Part shown: positions 25,170 to 33,576 of the stretch, in pieces
Layout of the letters: every line of letters begins with the position of its first letter
Numbering within the stretch: the stretch's first letter is position 1
NCBI GenBank assembly: GCA_001899085.1
Contig: MKVB01000002.1
Coordinates: 668,606 to 732,605 of the forward strand
Reading direction: 5' to 3'
Source: Devosia sp. 66-14
Lineage (GTDB): Bacteria; Pseudomonadota; Alphaproteobacteria; Rhizobiales; Devosiaceae
DNA length: 64,000 nt
Translations under genes and position numbers: made by a program
Notes under the pieces: model-generated
Databases searched by the model: none
Seen by the model: only the letters and a program-made list of their open reading frames with translations
What the model was told of the DNA's origin: nothing

Positions 25170-25181
25170 ATTGCTGACAAT
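25170..25181. promoter_or_regulatory. Candidate operator, ATTGCTGACAAT (= ATTGTCAGCAAT on the other strand)
   Basis: Inverted repeat ATTG-NNNN-CAAT, extended to GATTGCTGACAATC at 25169-25182, centred about 49 bp before the ATG of the UxaA-family gene at 25225. Exact copies of the 12-mer occur at 47958 and 49483. The symmetric arms suggest binding by a dimeric regulator such as a GntR protein. Confidence 0.6.
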
Positions 25182-25224
25182 CGACGATTTGTGTGATTGT
25201 CTCGTCGCTCGAGGAGAGACGGTC

Positions 25225-26757
25225 ATGGCTGGTCAGGTTGCTGCCGTGTTGCAGCTGAAGCCCGGGGACGAGGTGGGGATTGCGTTGCGCGACCTCCATG
25301 CCGGCGAAGCGCTGGCGCCGTTTGCCGGCGTCGCGGCCGGCGAGATTCCGTTCGGGCACAAGGTGGCGCTGGTGGCGCTGCGGCCCGGCGATGCGGTGCA
25401 TCGGTTCGGCCAGCCGATCGGGCTGGCGCGGCAGGCGATTGCCGCAGGGGCGCATGTGCACCTCCATAATCTGGGGTTCGAGACCTCGATGGCCGGCCAT
25501 GCCATCGGCACCCGGCTTTCCAACGCGCCGCCGGCGGGCAGGGCGGAGATCCCGAGTTTTGACGGCATCGTGCGCGCCGATGGGCGGGTGGCGACGCGCA
25601 ACTATGTGGGCGTCCTCACCTCGGTGAACTGCTCGTCGCTGGTGGCGCGGATGATCGCCGACCATTTCCGCGATCCGGCGCGGCTCGCGCCTTATCCCGG
25701 CGTCGATGGCGTCGTTGCGCTGACGCATAAATCGGGCTGTAGCGTCGCCGACGGCTCGATGTCGATGGCGATGCTGCGGCGGACGCTCGGCGGCTATGCC
25801 CGGCACCCGAATTTCGCCGGGGTGCTGCTGGTGGGGCTGGGCTGCGAGGACAACCAGATCGACCAGCTGATCGACGAGCAGCAGCTCGAACTGGGCGACG
25901 AGCTCAACAAGCTGGTGATGCAGGAAACCGGCGGCACGCGGACCTCGATCGGCCGCGGCATCGAACTGGTCGAGGCGATGCTGGAGCGGGCGGCGCAGGC
26001 AAAGCGCGAGCCGGTGCCGGTGAGCGAGATCATCGTCGGGCTGCAATGCGGCGGCTCGGACAGTTTCTCCGGTATTTCCGCCAACCCGGCGCTGGGCGCC
26101 GCGGTCGACCGGCTGGTGGCGGCGGGCGGCACCGCCATCCTCGCCGAAACGCCGGAAATCTATGGCGCGGAGAACCTGCTGCTGGAGCGCGCGGTGACGC
26201 GCGAGGTGGGCGAAAAGCTGCTCGGCCTCCTCGACTGGTGGGAGGATTACACCCGCAACGAGCCGCAGGGTTTCGACAACAACCCTTCGCCCGGCAACAA
26301 GGCGGGCGGGCTCACCACCATTCTCGAAAAATCGCTCGGCGCGGTGGCCAAGGGCGGCACCACCAACCTCACCGATGTCATCGGCTACGCGCAGCCGCTG
26401 GGCACCAGGGGCCTCGTCTTCATGGACTCCCCCGGGTTCGACCCGATGTCGGCGACCGGGCAGGTGGCGAGCGGCGCCAACCTCATCGCCTTCACCACCG
26501 GACGCGGCTCGTGTTTCGGCTGCCGGCCGTCACCCTCGATCAAGCTCGCCACCAACACCGCGATGTTCCGGCGCATGGAAGAGGACATGGACGTCAACTG
26601 CGGCGCCATCCTCGATGACGAGGCGACCATCGACGAGATGGGCGAGCTGGTGTTCCGCGAGATGATCGCCACCGCCTCGGGCAAGCCGACCAAGAGCGAG
26701 CTGCTGGGCTATGGCGAGGACGAGTTCGCGCCCTGGCATGTCAATGCGTGGCTGTGA
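25225..26757 (+). CDS. UxaA-family sugar-acid dehydratase (altronate/galactarate dehydratase type)
   Basis: 510-aa hydro-lyase: N-terminal SAF domain (about 5-90, with FGHKVALVAL and AGAHVHLHNL) joined to the large catalytic domain. Family motifs include HKSGCSVADG, GLGCEDNQ, GLQCGGSDSFSG, AETPEIYGAENLL, NPSPGNKAGG and FTTGRGSCFGCRPSPSIKLA. These enzymes dehydrate altronate or galactarate-type acids to keto-deoxy acids using iron. The C-terminal part (DVNCGAILDDEATIDEMGEL) leans towards galactarate dehydratase, the total length fits both, so substrate is open. ATG 25225 has GAGGAGAG upstream; earlier starts lack one. Products of this reaction are typical substrates of DHDPS-family enzymes, three of which are in the window. 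Confidence 0.88.
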   Translation: MAGQVAAVLQLKPGDEVGIALRDLHAGEALAPFAGVAAGEIPFGHKVALVALRPGDAVHRFGQPIGLARQAIAAGAHVHLHNLGFETSMAGHAIGTRLSNAPPAGRAEIPSFDGIVRADGRVATRNYVGVLTSVNCSSLVARMIADHFRDPARLAPYPGVDGVVALTHKSGCSVADGSMSMAMLRRTLGGYARHPNFAGVLLVGLGCEDNQIDQLIDEQQLELGDELNKLVMQETGGTRTSIGRGIELVEAMLERAAQAKREPVPVSEIIVGLQCGGSDSFSGISANPALGAAVDRLVAAGGTAILAETPEIYGAENLLLERAVTREVGEKLLGLLDWWEDYTRNEPQGFDNNPSPGNKAGGLTTILEKSLGAVAKGGTTNLTDVIGYAQPLGTRGLVFMDSPGFDPMSATGQVASGANLIAFTTGRGSCFGCRPSPSIKLATNTAMFRRMEEDMDVNCGAILDDEATIDEMGELVFREMIATASGKPTKSELLGYGEDEFAPWHVNAWL

Positions 26758-26820
26758 GGGGCGGGCGGATGGCTTATCGGAGCATGAGTACCGGCTCGGT
26801 CCCCGTTGCCCCCACATCCA

Positions 26821-26926
26821 CGATGTCACCCCGGCGCAGGCCGGGGCCCATCCTGAGGTGGCGAGGGAGTTGCGCCAGAGCCGCCACATCTCAGGATGGG
26901 TCCCGGCCTTCGCCGGGATGACATCG
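26821..26926. repeat. Intergenic inverted repeat (GATGTCACCCCGGCG family)
   Basis: Arms 26821-26863 (CGATGTCACCCCGGCGCAGG, then CCCATCCTGAGGTGGCG) and 26882-26926 (CGCCACATCTCAGGATGGG, then GCCGGGATGACATCG). Its layout (GATGTCA and a C-rich hairpin at both ends) resembles the CCCTGCGAAAGCAGGG elements, so it may be a relative. It occupies the 284-bp gap before the tautomerase gene; no gene seen there. Confidence 0.8.
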
Positions 26927-27041
26927 CGTTTGGGGTGCCGTCTTGTGACAAACTCAACCGAGCGCGCGGCCTCAGACGGGTGGGGCGAGGGCCGAACCCA
27001 TCCAATCGTCACGCGCACCAGAACGCCGTAGGAGGACACCA

Positions 27042-27227
27042 ATGCCGATGATCAAGGTCGAGCTGCTCAAGGGACGCAGCATCGAACAGAAGCGCGAGTT
27101 CGCCGAGGTGGTGACGCGCGAGACGGCGCGCATCCTCAAGTGCCGGCCCGAGGTGGTCGATATCGTGTTCCACGATATCGAGCCGCATGACTGGGCCAAT
27201 GGCGGCAAACTCAACTCCGACAAGTAG
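27042..27227 (+). CDS. 4-oxalocrotonate tautomerase family protein
   Basis: 61-aa tautomerase-superfamily subunit. Pro2, which becomes N-terminal after methionine removal, is the catalytic base of the family. MPMIKVELLKGRSIEQKREF and the PEVVDIVFHDIEPHDWANGG half match 4-OT proteins, normally 60-65 residues and hexameric. ATG 27042 with AGGAGG upstream. It lies 3 bp before hyuA and is thus probably in the same operon. Likely role: keto-enol isomerisation of an unsaturated acid in the pathway. Substrate unknown. Confidence 0.88.
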   Translation: MPMIKVELLKGRSIEQKREFAEVVTRETARILKCRPEVVDIVFHDIEPHDWANGGKLNSDK

Positions 27228-27230
27228 CCG

Positions 27231-29309
27231 ATGACCCACAGCGCCCGGCTCAGCGTCGATATCGGCGGCACCTTTACCGACCTCGTGCTGCTGCGCAGCG
27301 ATGGCGCCAGTTTTTCGGCCAAGGTGAGTTCCACCCCCGAGGCGCCGGAGGATGCGCTGGTCACCGGCATGCTCGAGGTGCTGGCGGCGGCCGAGGTCGG
27401 CGCCGGGGCGCTGAGCGAGGTGCTGCACGGCACTACGGTCGGCTCCAATACGCTGCTGCAGAAGCTGGGGGCGCGCTGCGGGCTGATCACCACGCGCGGG
27501 TTTCGCGATGTGCTGGAGATCGGGCGGCTGCGCACTCCGGGCATGTTCGACCTCACCTGGGACAAGCCCGAGCCGCTGGTGGTGCGCCGCTACAGGCTGG
27601 AGGCGCGCGAGCGGGTGCGGGCCGATGGCACGGTGATGACGCCGCTCGCGCTCGAGGACGTGCTCGAGGCGGGGCGGTTCTTTGCCGCCGAGGGGATCGA
27701 GTCGGTCGCCATCTGCTTTCTCAACTCGCACAAGAACCCGGTACACGAGCGGCAGGCGGCAACGGCTTTCGCCGCGGCCTTCCCCGATATCGCGGTGACC
27801 GCCTCGGTGGATGTGCTGCCCGAAGCGGGCGAATATGAGCGCAGCTCGACCACGGCGGTGAATGCCTATGTGCTGCCGCCGCTGCGCGGCTATCTGACCC
27901 GGCTGGAACAGAAGCTGCGGGCCCATGGGGTGACGGCGCCGCTGCTGATCGGCAACTCCAATGGCGGGCTCTCCTCGGCCAACGTGGCGCAGCAGAAGCC
28001 GGTGTTCTTCATCTCCTCGGGGCGCTCGTCGGGCGCGGTGGGGGCGGAGCGGCTCGGGGCCGCGACGAACGAGCTCAACCTCGTCGCCTTCGACATGGGC
28101 GGCACCACCGCCTCGGCGGCGCTGATCCATCGCGGCGTGCTGGCGCGCACGCATGAATACGAGTTCCGCGCCGGCATGTCGGTGCCATCGCGCTTCATCA
28201 AGGCCGGCGGCTACATGATGCGGGTGCCGACGGTCGACGTGGCCGAGGTGGGGAACGGCGCCGGCTCGATCGCCGCCATCGATCCGGCGGGGCTCCTGAC
28301 CGTCGGGCCGCGCTCGGCCGGGGCGGCGCCCGGGCCGGTCTGCTATGGCCGCTGCGGTACGCAGCCGACGGTCACCGATGCCAATGTGGTGCTGGGGCTG
28401 CTGCCGCCGCGCCTCGCCGGCGGCAGCCTGTCGCTCGACATCCCGGCGGCCCGCGCCGCCATCGACCGGCAACTGGCGCAGCCGCTGGGGCTCGCCATCG
28501 AGGCCGCCGCCTATGGGATCCGCGAGATCGCCAATGCCAACATGGTGCGGGCCATCCGGGCGGTGACGGTGGAGCGCGGGCTCGACCCGCGCGAGCTGAC
28601 GCTCCTCGCCTTTGGCGGTTCCGGGCCGGTGCATGCGGCGGACCTGGCGCAGACGCTCGGCATCACGAGGGTGCTGTTCCCGCCCTCGCCGGGGGTGTTC
28701 ACCGCCATGGGGATGCTGGCCGGCATGGTCGAGCATCACGAGTTGCGGGCGCTCGAAGGGCGGCTCGATCGCATCGATGCGGCCGAGGTGGCGGCGCTTT
28801 CGGCCCAGATGCGGCAGGCGGCGGCGACGCAGCTGACGGAAGAGGGCTATGAGGCGGCTGCCATCACCTTTAGCTTCGAGATCGATTTGAGGCTCGACGG
28901 CCAGGATGCGGCGCTGTCGATCCCATTCGAGCGGTTCGATGCAGCGGCGCTGCGGCCCGCCTTCATCGCTGCCTATCGCGACAGTTACGGCTATACGCCC
29001 ACCGACGCGGTCGAGGCGGTGGCGCTGCGGCTCCACGCCCATGCACGGGCCACGGCGCCGCTGGATTTCCGTGACCTCAAAGCCACCGCCCCTGAGGACG
29101 GGGGCGGCGGCGCCGGCACGCGCCAGGTGCATTTCGGTCGCCACGGCGCGGTGCTGACGCCGGTGCTCAGGCGCGAGGCGGTGAGCGGGATGATCGAGGG
29201 GCCGGTGATCATCGAGGGGCCCGATACCACCATCGTCATTCCGCCGGGGGCGCAGGTCGCGCCGAACGCCACCGGCAGCCTCGTCGCCACGCTGGAGTCG
29301 CTGAAATGA
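27231..29309 (+). CDS. Hydantoinase/oxoprolinase A subunit (HyuA type)
   Basis: 692-aa ATP-dependent amidase subunit. N-terminal actin-like signature SVDIGGTFTDLVLL, then HGTTVGSNTLLQK, a second phosphate motif FDMGGTTASAALI, GSIAAIDPAG and the family stretch GPRSAGAAPGPVCYGR. The FGGSGPVHAADLA motif follows, as in HyuA and 5-oxoprolinase. With HyuB it would hydrolyse a hydantoin or 5-oxoproline-like ring at the cost of ATP. 5-Oxoproline (pyroglutamate) would suit a peptide-degrading locus, but N-methylhydantoin or acetone-carboxylase-like roles are not excluded. Overlaps hyuB by 4 bp. Confidence 0.9.
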   Translation: MTHSARLSVDIGGTFTDLVLLRSDGASFSAKVSSTPEAPEDALVTGMLEVLAAAEVGAGALSEVLHGTTVGSNTLLQKLGARCGLITTRGFRDVLEIGRLRTPGMFDLTWDKPEPLVVRRYRLEARERVRADGTVMTPLALEDVLEAGRFFAAEGIESVAICFLNSHKNPVHERQAATAFAAAFPDIAVTASVDVLPEAGEYERSSTTAVNAYVLPPLRGYLTRLEQKLRAHGVTAPLLIGNSNGGLSSANVAQQKPVFFISSGRSSGAVGAERLGAATNELNLVAFDMGGTTASAALIHRGVLARTHEYEFRAGMSVPSRFIKAGGYMMRVPTVDVAEVGNGAGSIAAIDPAGLLTVGPRSAGAAPGPVCYGRCGTQPTVTDANVVLGLLPPRLAGGSLSLDIPAARAAIDRQLAQPLGLAIEAAAYGIREIANANMVRAIRAVTVERGLDPRELTLLAFGGSGPVHAADLAQTLGITRVLFPPSPGVFTAMGMLAGMVEHHELRALEGRLDRIDAAEVAALSAQMRQAAATQLTEEGYEAAAITFSFEIDLRLDGQDAALSIPFERFDAAALRPAFIAAYRDSYGYTPTDAVEAVALRLHAHARATAPLDFRDLKATAPEDGGGGAGTRQVHFGRHGAVLTPVLRREAVSGMIEGPVIIEGPDTTIVIPPGAQVAPNATGSLVATLESLK

Positions 29310-30964
29310 GCGCCATCGACCCCATCACCTTCGCGGTCATCAAGTCGGGGCTCGATACCATTGTCGACGACATGGCCTATGCGGTGATGCGCACGGCGCG
29401 CTCGCCGATCGTGCGCGACGTGCTCGATTACTCGGTGACCATCTGCGATCGGCAGGGCCGGATCCTGAGTCAGGCCAAGACCGTAGCGCTGCATCTTGGT
29501 GCGGTGCCCGATGCAATGGACGTGGTGCTCGAGCGGTTCGCGGATAACCTGTTTCCGGGTGACGTGATCGTCCTCAACGATCCCTATGACGGCGGCATGC
29601 ACCTGCCCGATATCTTCATGTTCAAGCCGATCTTCGCCGGCGAGCGGCTGCTCGGCTTTTCCGTGGTGATCGCGCATCACTGCGATGTCGGCGGCCGGGT
29701 GCCGGGCTCGAACGCCTCGGATTCGACCGAGATCTTCCAGGAGGGGCTGCGCATCGCCCCGATGAAGCTCTACGAGCGCGGGGAGCCCAACCGGACGCTG
29801 CTGACCATCATCGAGAAGAACGTGCGGCTGCCCGAGCTGGTGCTGGGCGATCTCGATGCGCAATACGCCACCTGCAATATCGGCGAACGCGAAATGCTGC
29901 GGCTGTTCGCCCGGCATGGCGACGCGCTGGAAGGCTATTTCGACCGGCTGATCGACTATGGCGAGGCCTTGACGCGAAAGGCCATCGCCAGCTGGCCGGA
30001 TGGCGAGTACCGCTTCACCGACCATATCGACGGCGACGGTTTCTCTCCGGCGCCGATCCCTATCGTCTGCTGCATCACGGTCAGGGGTGACCACCTGTGG
30101 GTGGATTTCGCCGGCTCGTCGCCGCAGGTCAAAGGTGCCATCAACTCGACGCTGAGCTTCGTCAAATCCTCGACTTACCTCACCATACGCTGCGCGCTCG
30201 ACCATGACGTGCCCAACAATGCCGGGGTCTATCGCTGCATCACGGTGACGGCGCCGGAGGGCTCGATCCTCAACCCGCGCATGCCGGCGCCGGTGGCGGC
30301 GCGGGCGCTTACCGGTTATCGCGTCGTCGATACGGTGATGGGGGCGCTGGCGCAGATCGCGCCGAAAAAGCTGATGGCGGCTGGCGAGGGCGGCAATACC
30401 GTGGTGGCGATCGGCGGCTATCACGGCGCGGCGCGCAAGCCGTTCGTGTTCGTCGACATGATCAACGGCGCCTGGGGCGGGCGGGCCGACAAGGACGGGG
30501 TGGAGGGGATCACCAACCCCAGCCAGAACATGTCGAACCTGCCGATCGAAACCATCGAGGCGCGCTATCCGCTGCTGATGGAGGAATATGCGCTGCGGCC
30601 GGATTCCGGCGGCGCCGGCGAGTTTCGCGGCGGGCTCGGGCTGGTGCGGCAATATCGGCTGCTGGCCGACAGCGCCGTGCTGCAGCTGCGCGCCGACCGC
30701 CACGAGCATCCGCCCTATGGGCTGTTCGGCGGTGGCCCGGCTGCCTCGTCGCGCAACCTGATCGATCGCGGTGGTGGCTTCGAGGTGCTGCCGGCCAAGG
30801 TGACGCTGGAGATCGGCAAGGACACGGTGATCCGGCACGAGCAGGCGGGCGGCGGTGGCTGGGGCGAGCCGCGGCGGCGCGATCGTGCCGCCATCGCCGC
30901 CGATATCGGCAACGGCAAGGTGACGCCCGAAGCGGCGGCCAGGGATTATGGGGGGACGCCATGA
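29306..30964 (+). CDS. Hydantoinase B/oxoprolinase family subunit (HyuB type)
   Basis: 552-aa partner subunit. Typical opening DPITFAVIKSGLDTIVDDMA, then VLNDPYDGGMHLPDIFMFKPIF, VIAHHCDVGGRVPGS, and glycine-rich segments GAGEFRGGLGLVRQYRLL and FGGGPAASSRN. Length is normal for HyuB. ATGA overlaps couple it to hyuA (29306) and to the SDR gene (30961). It forms the catalytic complex with HyuA. No signal peptide. Confidence 0.9.
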   Translation: MSAIDPITFAVIKSGLDTIVDDMAYAVMRTARSPIVRDVLDYSVTICDRQGRILSQAKTVALHLGAVPDAMDVVLERFADNLFPGDVIVLNDPYDGGMHLPDIFMFKPIFAGERLLGFSVVIAHHCDVGGRVPGSNASDSTEIFQEGLRIAPMKLYERGEPNRTLLTIIEKNVRLPELVLGDLDAQYATCNIGEREMLRLFARHGDALEGYFDRLIDYGEALTRKAIASWPDGEYRFTDHIDGDGFSPAPIPIVCCITVRGDHLWVDFAGSSPQVKGAINSTLSFVKSSTYLTIRCALDHDVPNNAGVYRCITVTAPEGSILNPRMPAPVAARALTGYRVVDTVMGALAQIAPKKLMAAGEGGNTVVAIGGYHGAARKPFVFVDMINGAWGGRADKDGVEGITNPSQNMSNLPIETIEARYPLLMEEYALRPDSGGAGEFRGGLGLVRQYRLLADSAVLQLRADRHEHPPYGLFGGGPAASSRNLIDRGGGFEVLPAKVTLEIGKDTVIRHEQAGGGGWGEPRRRDRAAIAADIGNGKVTPEAAARDYGGTP

Positions 30965-31722
30965 GCAAGGTGGTTGTGGTCACCGGCGGGGCAAGCGGCA
31001 TCGGCGAGGCGACGGCGCGCCGCTTCGCCGCCGGCGGCTGGACGGTGGAGATCGCCGACCAAAACGCGAGTCGCGGTAAGCAGATATGCTTAGAACTTGA
31101 TGCGACCTACGAGGCGCTTGATGTGGCGGATGAGGCTTCGGTCAAAGCCTATGCCGCGGCGGTGCTGCAACGGCGCGGCCAGGTCGATGCGGTGGTGAAC
31201 TCGGCCGGGGTGCTGCAGAACGCGGTGCGGATCACCGAGATGGAGATGGCCGAGTTCGACCGCATCCACGCCATCAACGTGCGCGGCACACTGCTGGTCA
31301 ACCGGGCTTTCGGCGCGGCGATGAGCGCGGCGGGGAGCGGGGCCATCGTCAACATGGGCTCGCTCACCACCTACCGGCCATCGGGCCAGCCGGCCTATGC
31401 GATGGGCAAGGCGTCGATCAAGATGCTGACCGAGATCATGGCCGCCGAGTTCGGGCCCAGCGGCGTGCGGGTCAACGCGGTGGCGCCGGGTTATGTGCTG
31501 ACCCCGGCCATGCAGGCGCGCATCGACTCGGGCCAGCGCGACCCGAAACTGATCGTCGAGAAAGCCGCGCTCAGGCGCTTCGTGCAGCCGGCCGACGTGG
31601 GCGAAGCGATCTGGTTCCTGTGCTCGGAGGCGGCCGGGGCGATCACCGGGGTGACACTGCCGGTCGATTGCGGCTGGCTGGCGACGAGTGCGTATACGGC
31701 ATACGCAGCGGTGCCGGAGTAG
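30961..31722 (+). CDS. SDR family oxidoreductase
   Basis: 253-aa short-chain dehydrogenase: NAD(P)-binding TGGASGIG (8-15), NSAGV (80-84), catalytic S134, Y146 and K150 (YAMGK), and the C-terminal VTLPVDCGWLATS. Co-transcribed with hyuAB through a 4-bp overlap, so it probably oxidises or reduces a hydroxy/keto intermediate made from the ring-opened product. Bases 31060-31110 are visibly less GC-rich than the rest of the gene, without a frame break. FabG-like sequences are too general for a substrate call. Confidence 0.9.
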   Translation: MSKVVVVTGGASGIGEATARRFAAGGWTVEIADQNASRGKQICLELDATYEALDVADEASVKAYAAAVLQRRGQVDAVVNSAGVLQNAVRITEMEMAEFDRIHAINVRGTLLVNRAFGAAMSAAGSGAIVNMGSLTTYRPSGQPAYAMGKASIKMLTEIMAAEFGPSGVRVNAVAPGYVLTPAMQARIDSGQRDPKLIVEKAALRRFVQPADVGEAIWFLCSEAAGAITGVTLPVDCGWLATSAYTAYAAVPE

Positions 31723-32087
31723 GGGGCTCACCCCCACCCTAGCTCTGCCAGGTCGCTTCGCTCCCGGCGACGCTACCCTCCCCACAAGGGGGAGGGAGAC
31801 CTGACTGCGAGCTTTCGGTTCCATCGTCTCCCTCCCCTTGATGGGGAGGGTTGCGCAGCTCGCCGCGTCAGCGGCCTAGCGAAGCTGGGTGGGGTGGGGC
31901 GGGAAGCATCGTGCCCAAAACGTCCCCCCTCTTGGAATTTCTAGGACTTAGCGAAGGGCTAAGCCCAAGAAATTCCATTCTCCCCCGCAAGGGGGGAGAT
32001 GGCTGAGAGGCCGGTGGTTGGTCCTGGACATGGACTTGAACCGCGGGTTGACGCTGCCCCGCGGTTCACCCCGCGTCCACGACGGGA
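31723..32087. repeat. Intergenic region with mosaic repeats between convergent genes
   Basis: 365 bp without a gene. It contains CCCTCCCCACAAGGGGGAGG (about 31778-31797) mirrored by CTCCCTCCCCTTGATGGGGA (about 31829-31848), and a separate AT-richer inverted repeat with arms 31934-31952 (GGAATTTCTAGGACTTAGC) and 31958-31976 (GCTAAGCCCAAGAAATTCC). A further piece, CCCGCAAGGGGGGAG, follows at about 31984. SDR and aldehyde dehydrogenase genes converge here, so the hairpins may end transcription from both sides. Confidence 0.7.
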
Positions 32088-33557
32088 TCAGGCATAGTTC
32101 ACGTAGATCGTCTTCTTTTGGAAGTAGGCATCTAGTCCATAGCGGCCGTCTTCGCCGCCGATGCCGCTGTCGCGGATGCCGGCGTGGTGGGCCTGGACCA
32201 CGTCGCCGCCAGGCTTGTTGACGTAGATCTCGCCGAATTTCAGTTCGCGGATCAGCCGCATCATGCGGCGCATGTCCTTGGTGAAGACATAGGCCGAGAG
32301 GCCGTAGCGGCTCTCGTTGGCGAGCCGCAGGCCCTCGTCGAAATCGGTGACGGTCATCACCGGGACTACCGGGCCGAACACTTCGTCCTGCATGATCTGC
32401 ATGGCGTTGTCGTTCACCTTCAGCACCGTCGGATCATACCAATGCCCGCGCGAGAACTCGCCCTCGGTGAGCCGGCGGCCGCCGGTCAGCACCTCGGCGC
32501 CGGCGGCGCGCGCCGTCTCGACCATGCGATCGACCTTGTCGAGTTCGGGGCGGGAGAATTTGGGCCCGATATCGACCAGCGTGGTGGGGTCGCCGACCTT
32601 CAATTGCTTCACCGCGCTGGTGAAGCGATCGAGGAATTCGTCGGCGATCTTTTCATGCACATACATGCGCTCGTTGCAGATGCAGACCTGGCCGCAATTC
32701 TCGAAGCGCGACAGCACCGCGGCGCGCACCGCGGCGCCGATATCGGCATCCTCGGCGACGATGAAGGGCGCCTTGCCGCCCAGTTCGAGGCGGAGAATCT
32801 TGAGGTCGTCGGCGGCGTTGCGGAAGATGTCCTTGCCGGCGCGGACCGAGCCGGTGAGAGTGATCAGCCGGCTCAGCGGGTGGGTGACCAGCGCCCGGCC
32901 GACACCTTCGCCGGTGCCGCTGACCATGTTGATGACGCCCGCCGGAAAGCCGACCTGGTCGGCGAGCTGGGCGATTTCCAGAGCCGTCGTGGGCGTGCCC
33001 TCATGCGATTTCACCACCACGGTATTGCCCGCGATCAGCGCCGGGCCGATCTTGCGGCACATCAGGGCGGCCGGATAATTCCAGGCGGTGAGCGCGATCA
33101 CCACGCCATGCGCCACCTTCTGGATCCAGATCTGTTCGTCGGGATTGTCGGAGGGGATGATGTCGCCGGTGATGCGGCGGGCTTCCTCGGCGGCATAGCT
33201 CAGGTAAAGCGCGGCGCTTTCGATTTCGCCGCGCGCTTCCTGCAAAGGCTTGCCCTGCTCGGCGATCACCATGCGGGCGAGCCGTTCGCGATTTTCGAGC
33301 ACGACGCGGGCGAGGTCCTTCAGCAGCTGGCCGCGCGCTGCCGGGGGCAGGGCTTCCCAGGCCGGCTGGGCCTGGTAGGCGGCGGTGACGGCGCGATCGG
33401 CATCGTCGGCATTGCCGCGCGGCACCGAGGCGATGACCTGGCCGGTGGCCGGGTTCTCGACCTCGATCCACTCCTTGAGCGTCGATTCCACCCACTGCCC
33501 ACCGATGAAGTTGCGGTAGCGGTCGGTGCCTTTGACGAGATCTTTCATGCCGGGCAT
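32088..33557 (-). CDS. Aldehyde dehydrogenase, AldA (lactaldehyde/glycolaldehyde) type
   Basis: 489-aa NAD(P)-dependent aldehyde dehydrogenase. Catalytic C292 in NCGQVCICNERM, general base E258 in RLELGGKAP, oxyanion N160 in TAWNYP. The C-terminal stretch (KFGEIYVNKPGG, then AHHAGIRDSGIGGEDGRYGL) resembles E. coli AldA, which oxidises lactaldehyde and glycolaldehyde. The usual KPSE loop reads KSHE (183-186). Related enzymes oxidise alpha-ketoglutarate semialdehyde, so it could serve DHDPS-type pathways. ATG 33557 with GAGG upstream fits the family N-terminus; the frame is open further up but without match. First gene after the TRAP transporter set. Confidence 0.88.
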   Translation of the reverse strand: MPGMKDLVKGTDRYRNFIGGQWVESTLKEWIEVENPATGQVIASVPRGNADDADRAVTAAYQAQPAWEALPPAARGQLLKDLARVVLENRERLARMVIAEQGKPLQEARGEIESAALYLSYAAEEARRITGDIIPSDNPDEQIWIQKVAHGVVIALTAWNYPAALMCRKIGPALIAGNTVVVKSHEGTPTTALEIAQLADQVGFPAGVINMVSGTGEGVGRALVTHPLSRLITLTGSVRAGKDIFRNAADDLKILRLELGGKAPFIVAEDADIGAAVRAAVLSRFENCGQVCICNERMYVHEKIADEFLDRFTSAVKQLKVGDPTTLVDIGPKFSRPELDKVDRMVETARAAGAEVLTGGRRLTEGEFSRGHWYDPTVLKVNDNAMQIMQDEVFGPVVPVMTVTDFDEGLRLANESRYGLSAYVFTKDMRRMMRLIRELKFGEIYVNKPGGDVVQAHHAGIRDSGIGGEDGRYGLDAYFQKKTIYVNYA

Positions 33558-33576
33558 GGCGAGGTTCCTCAGGTGG

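Noticed and set aside
31995-32025. TPP-riboswitch-like CTGAGA word in the gap before the aldehyde dehydrogenase 3' end
   Set aside because: Only the single CTGAGA word is present, inside a repeat, with no second conserved half and no gene start downstream in either direction.
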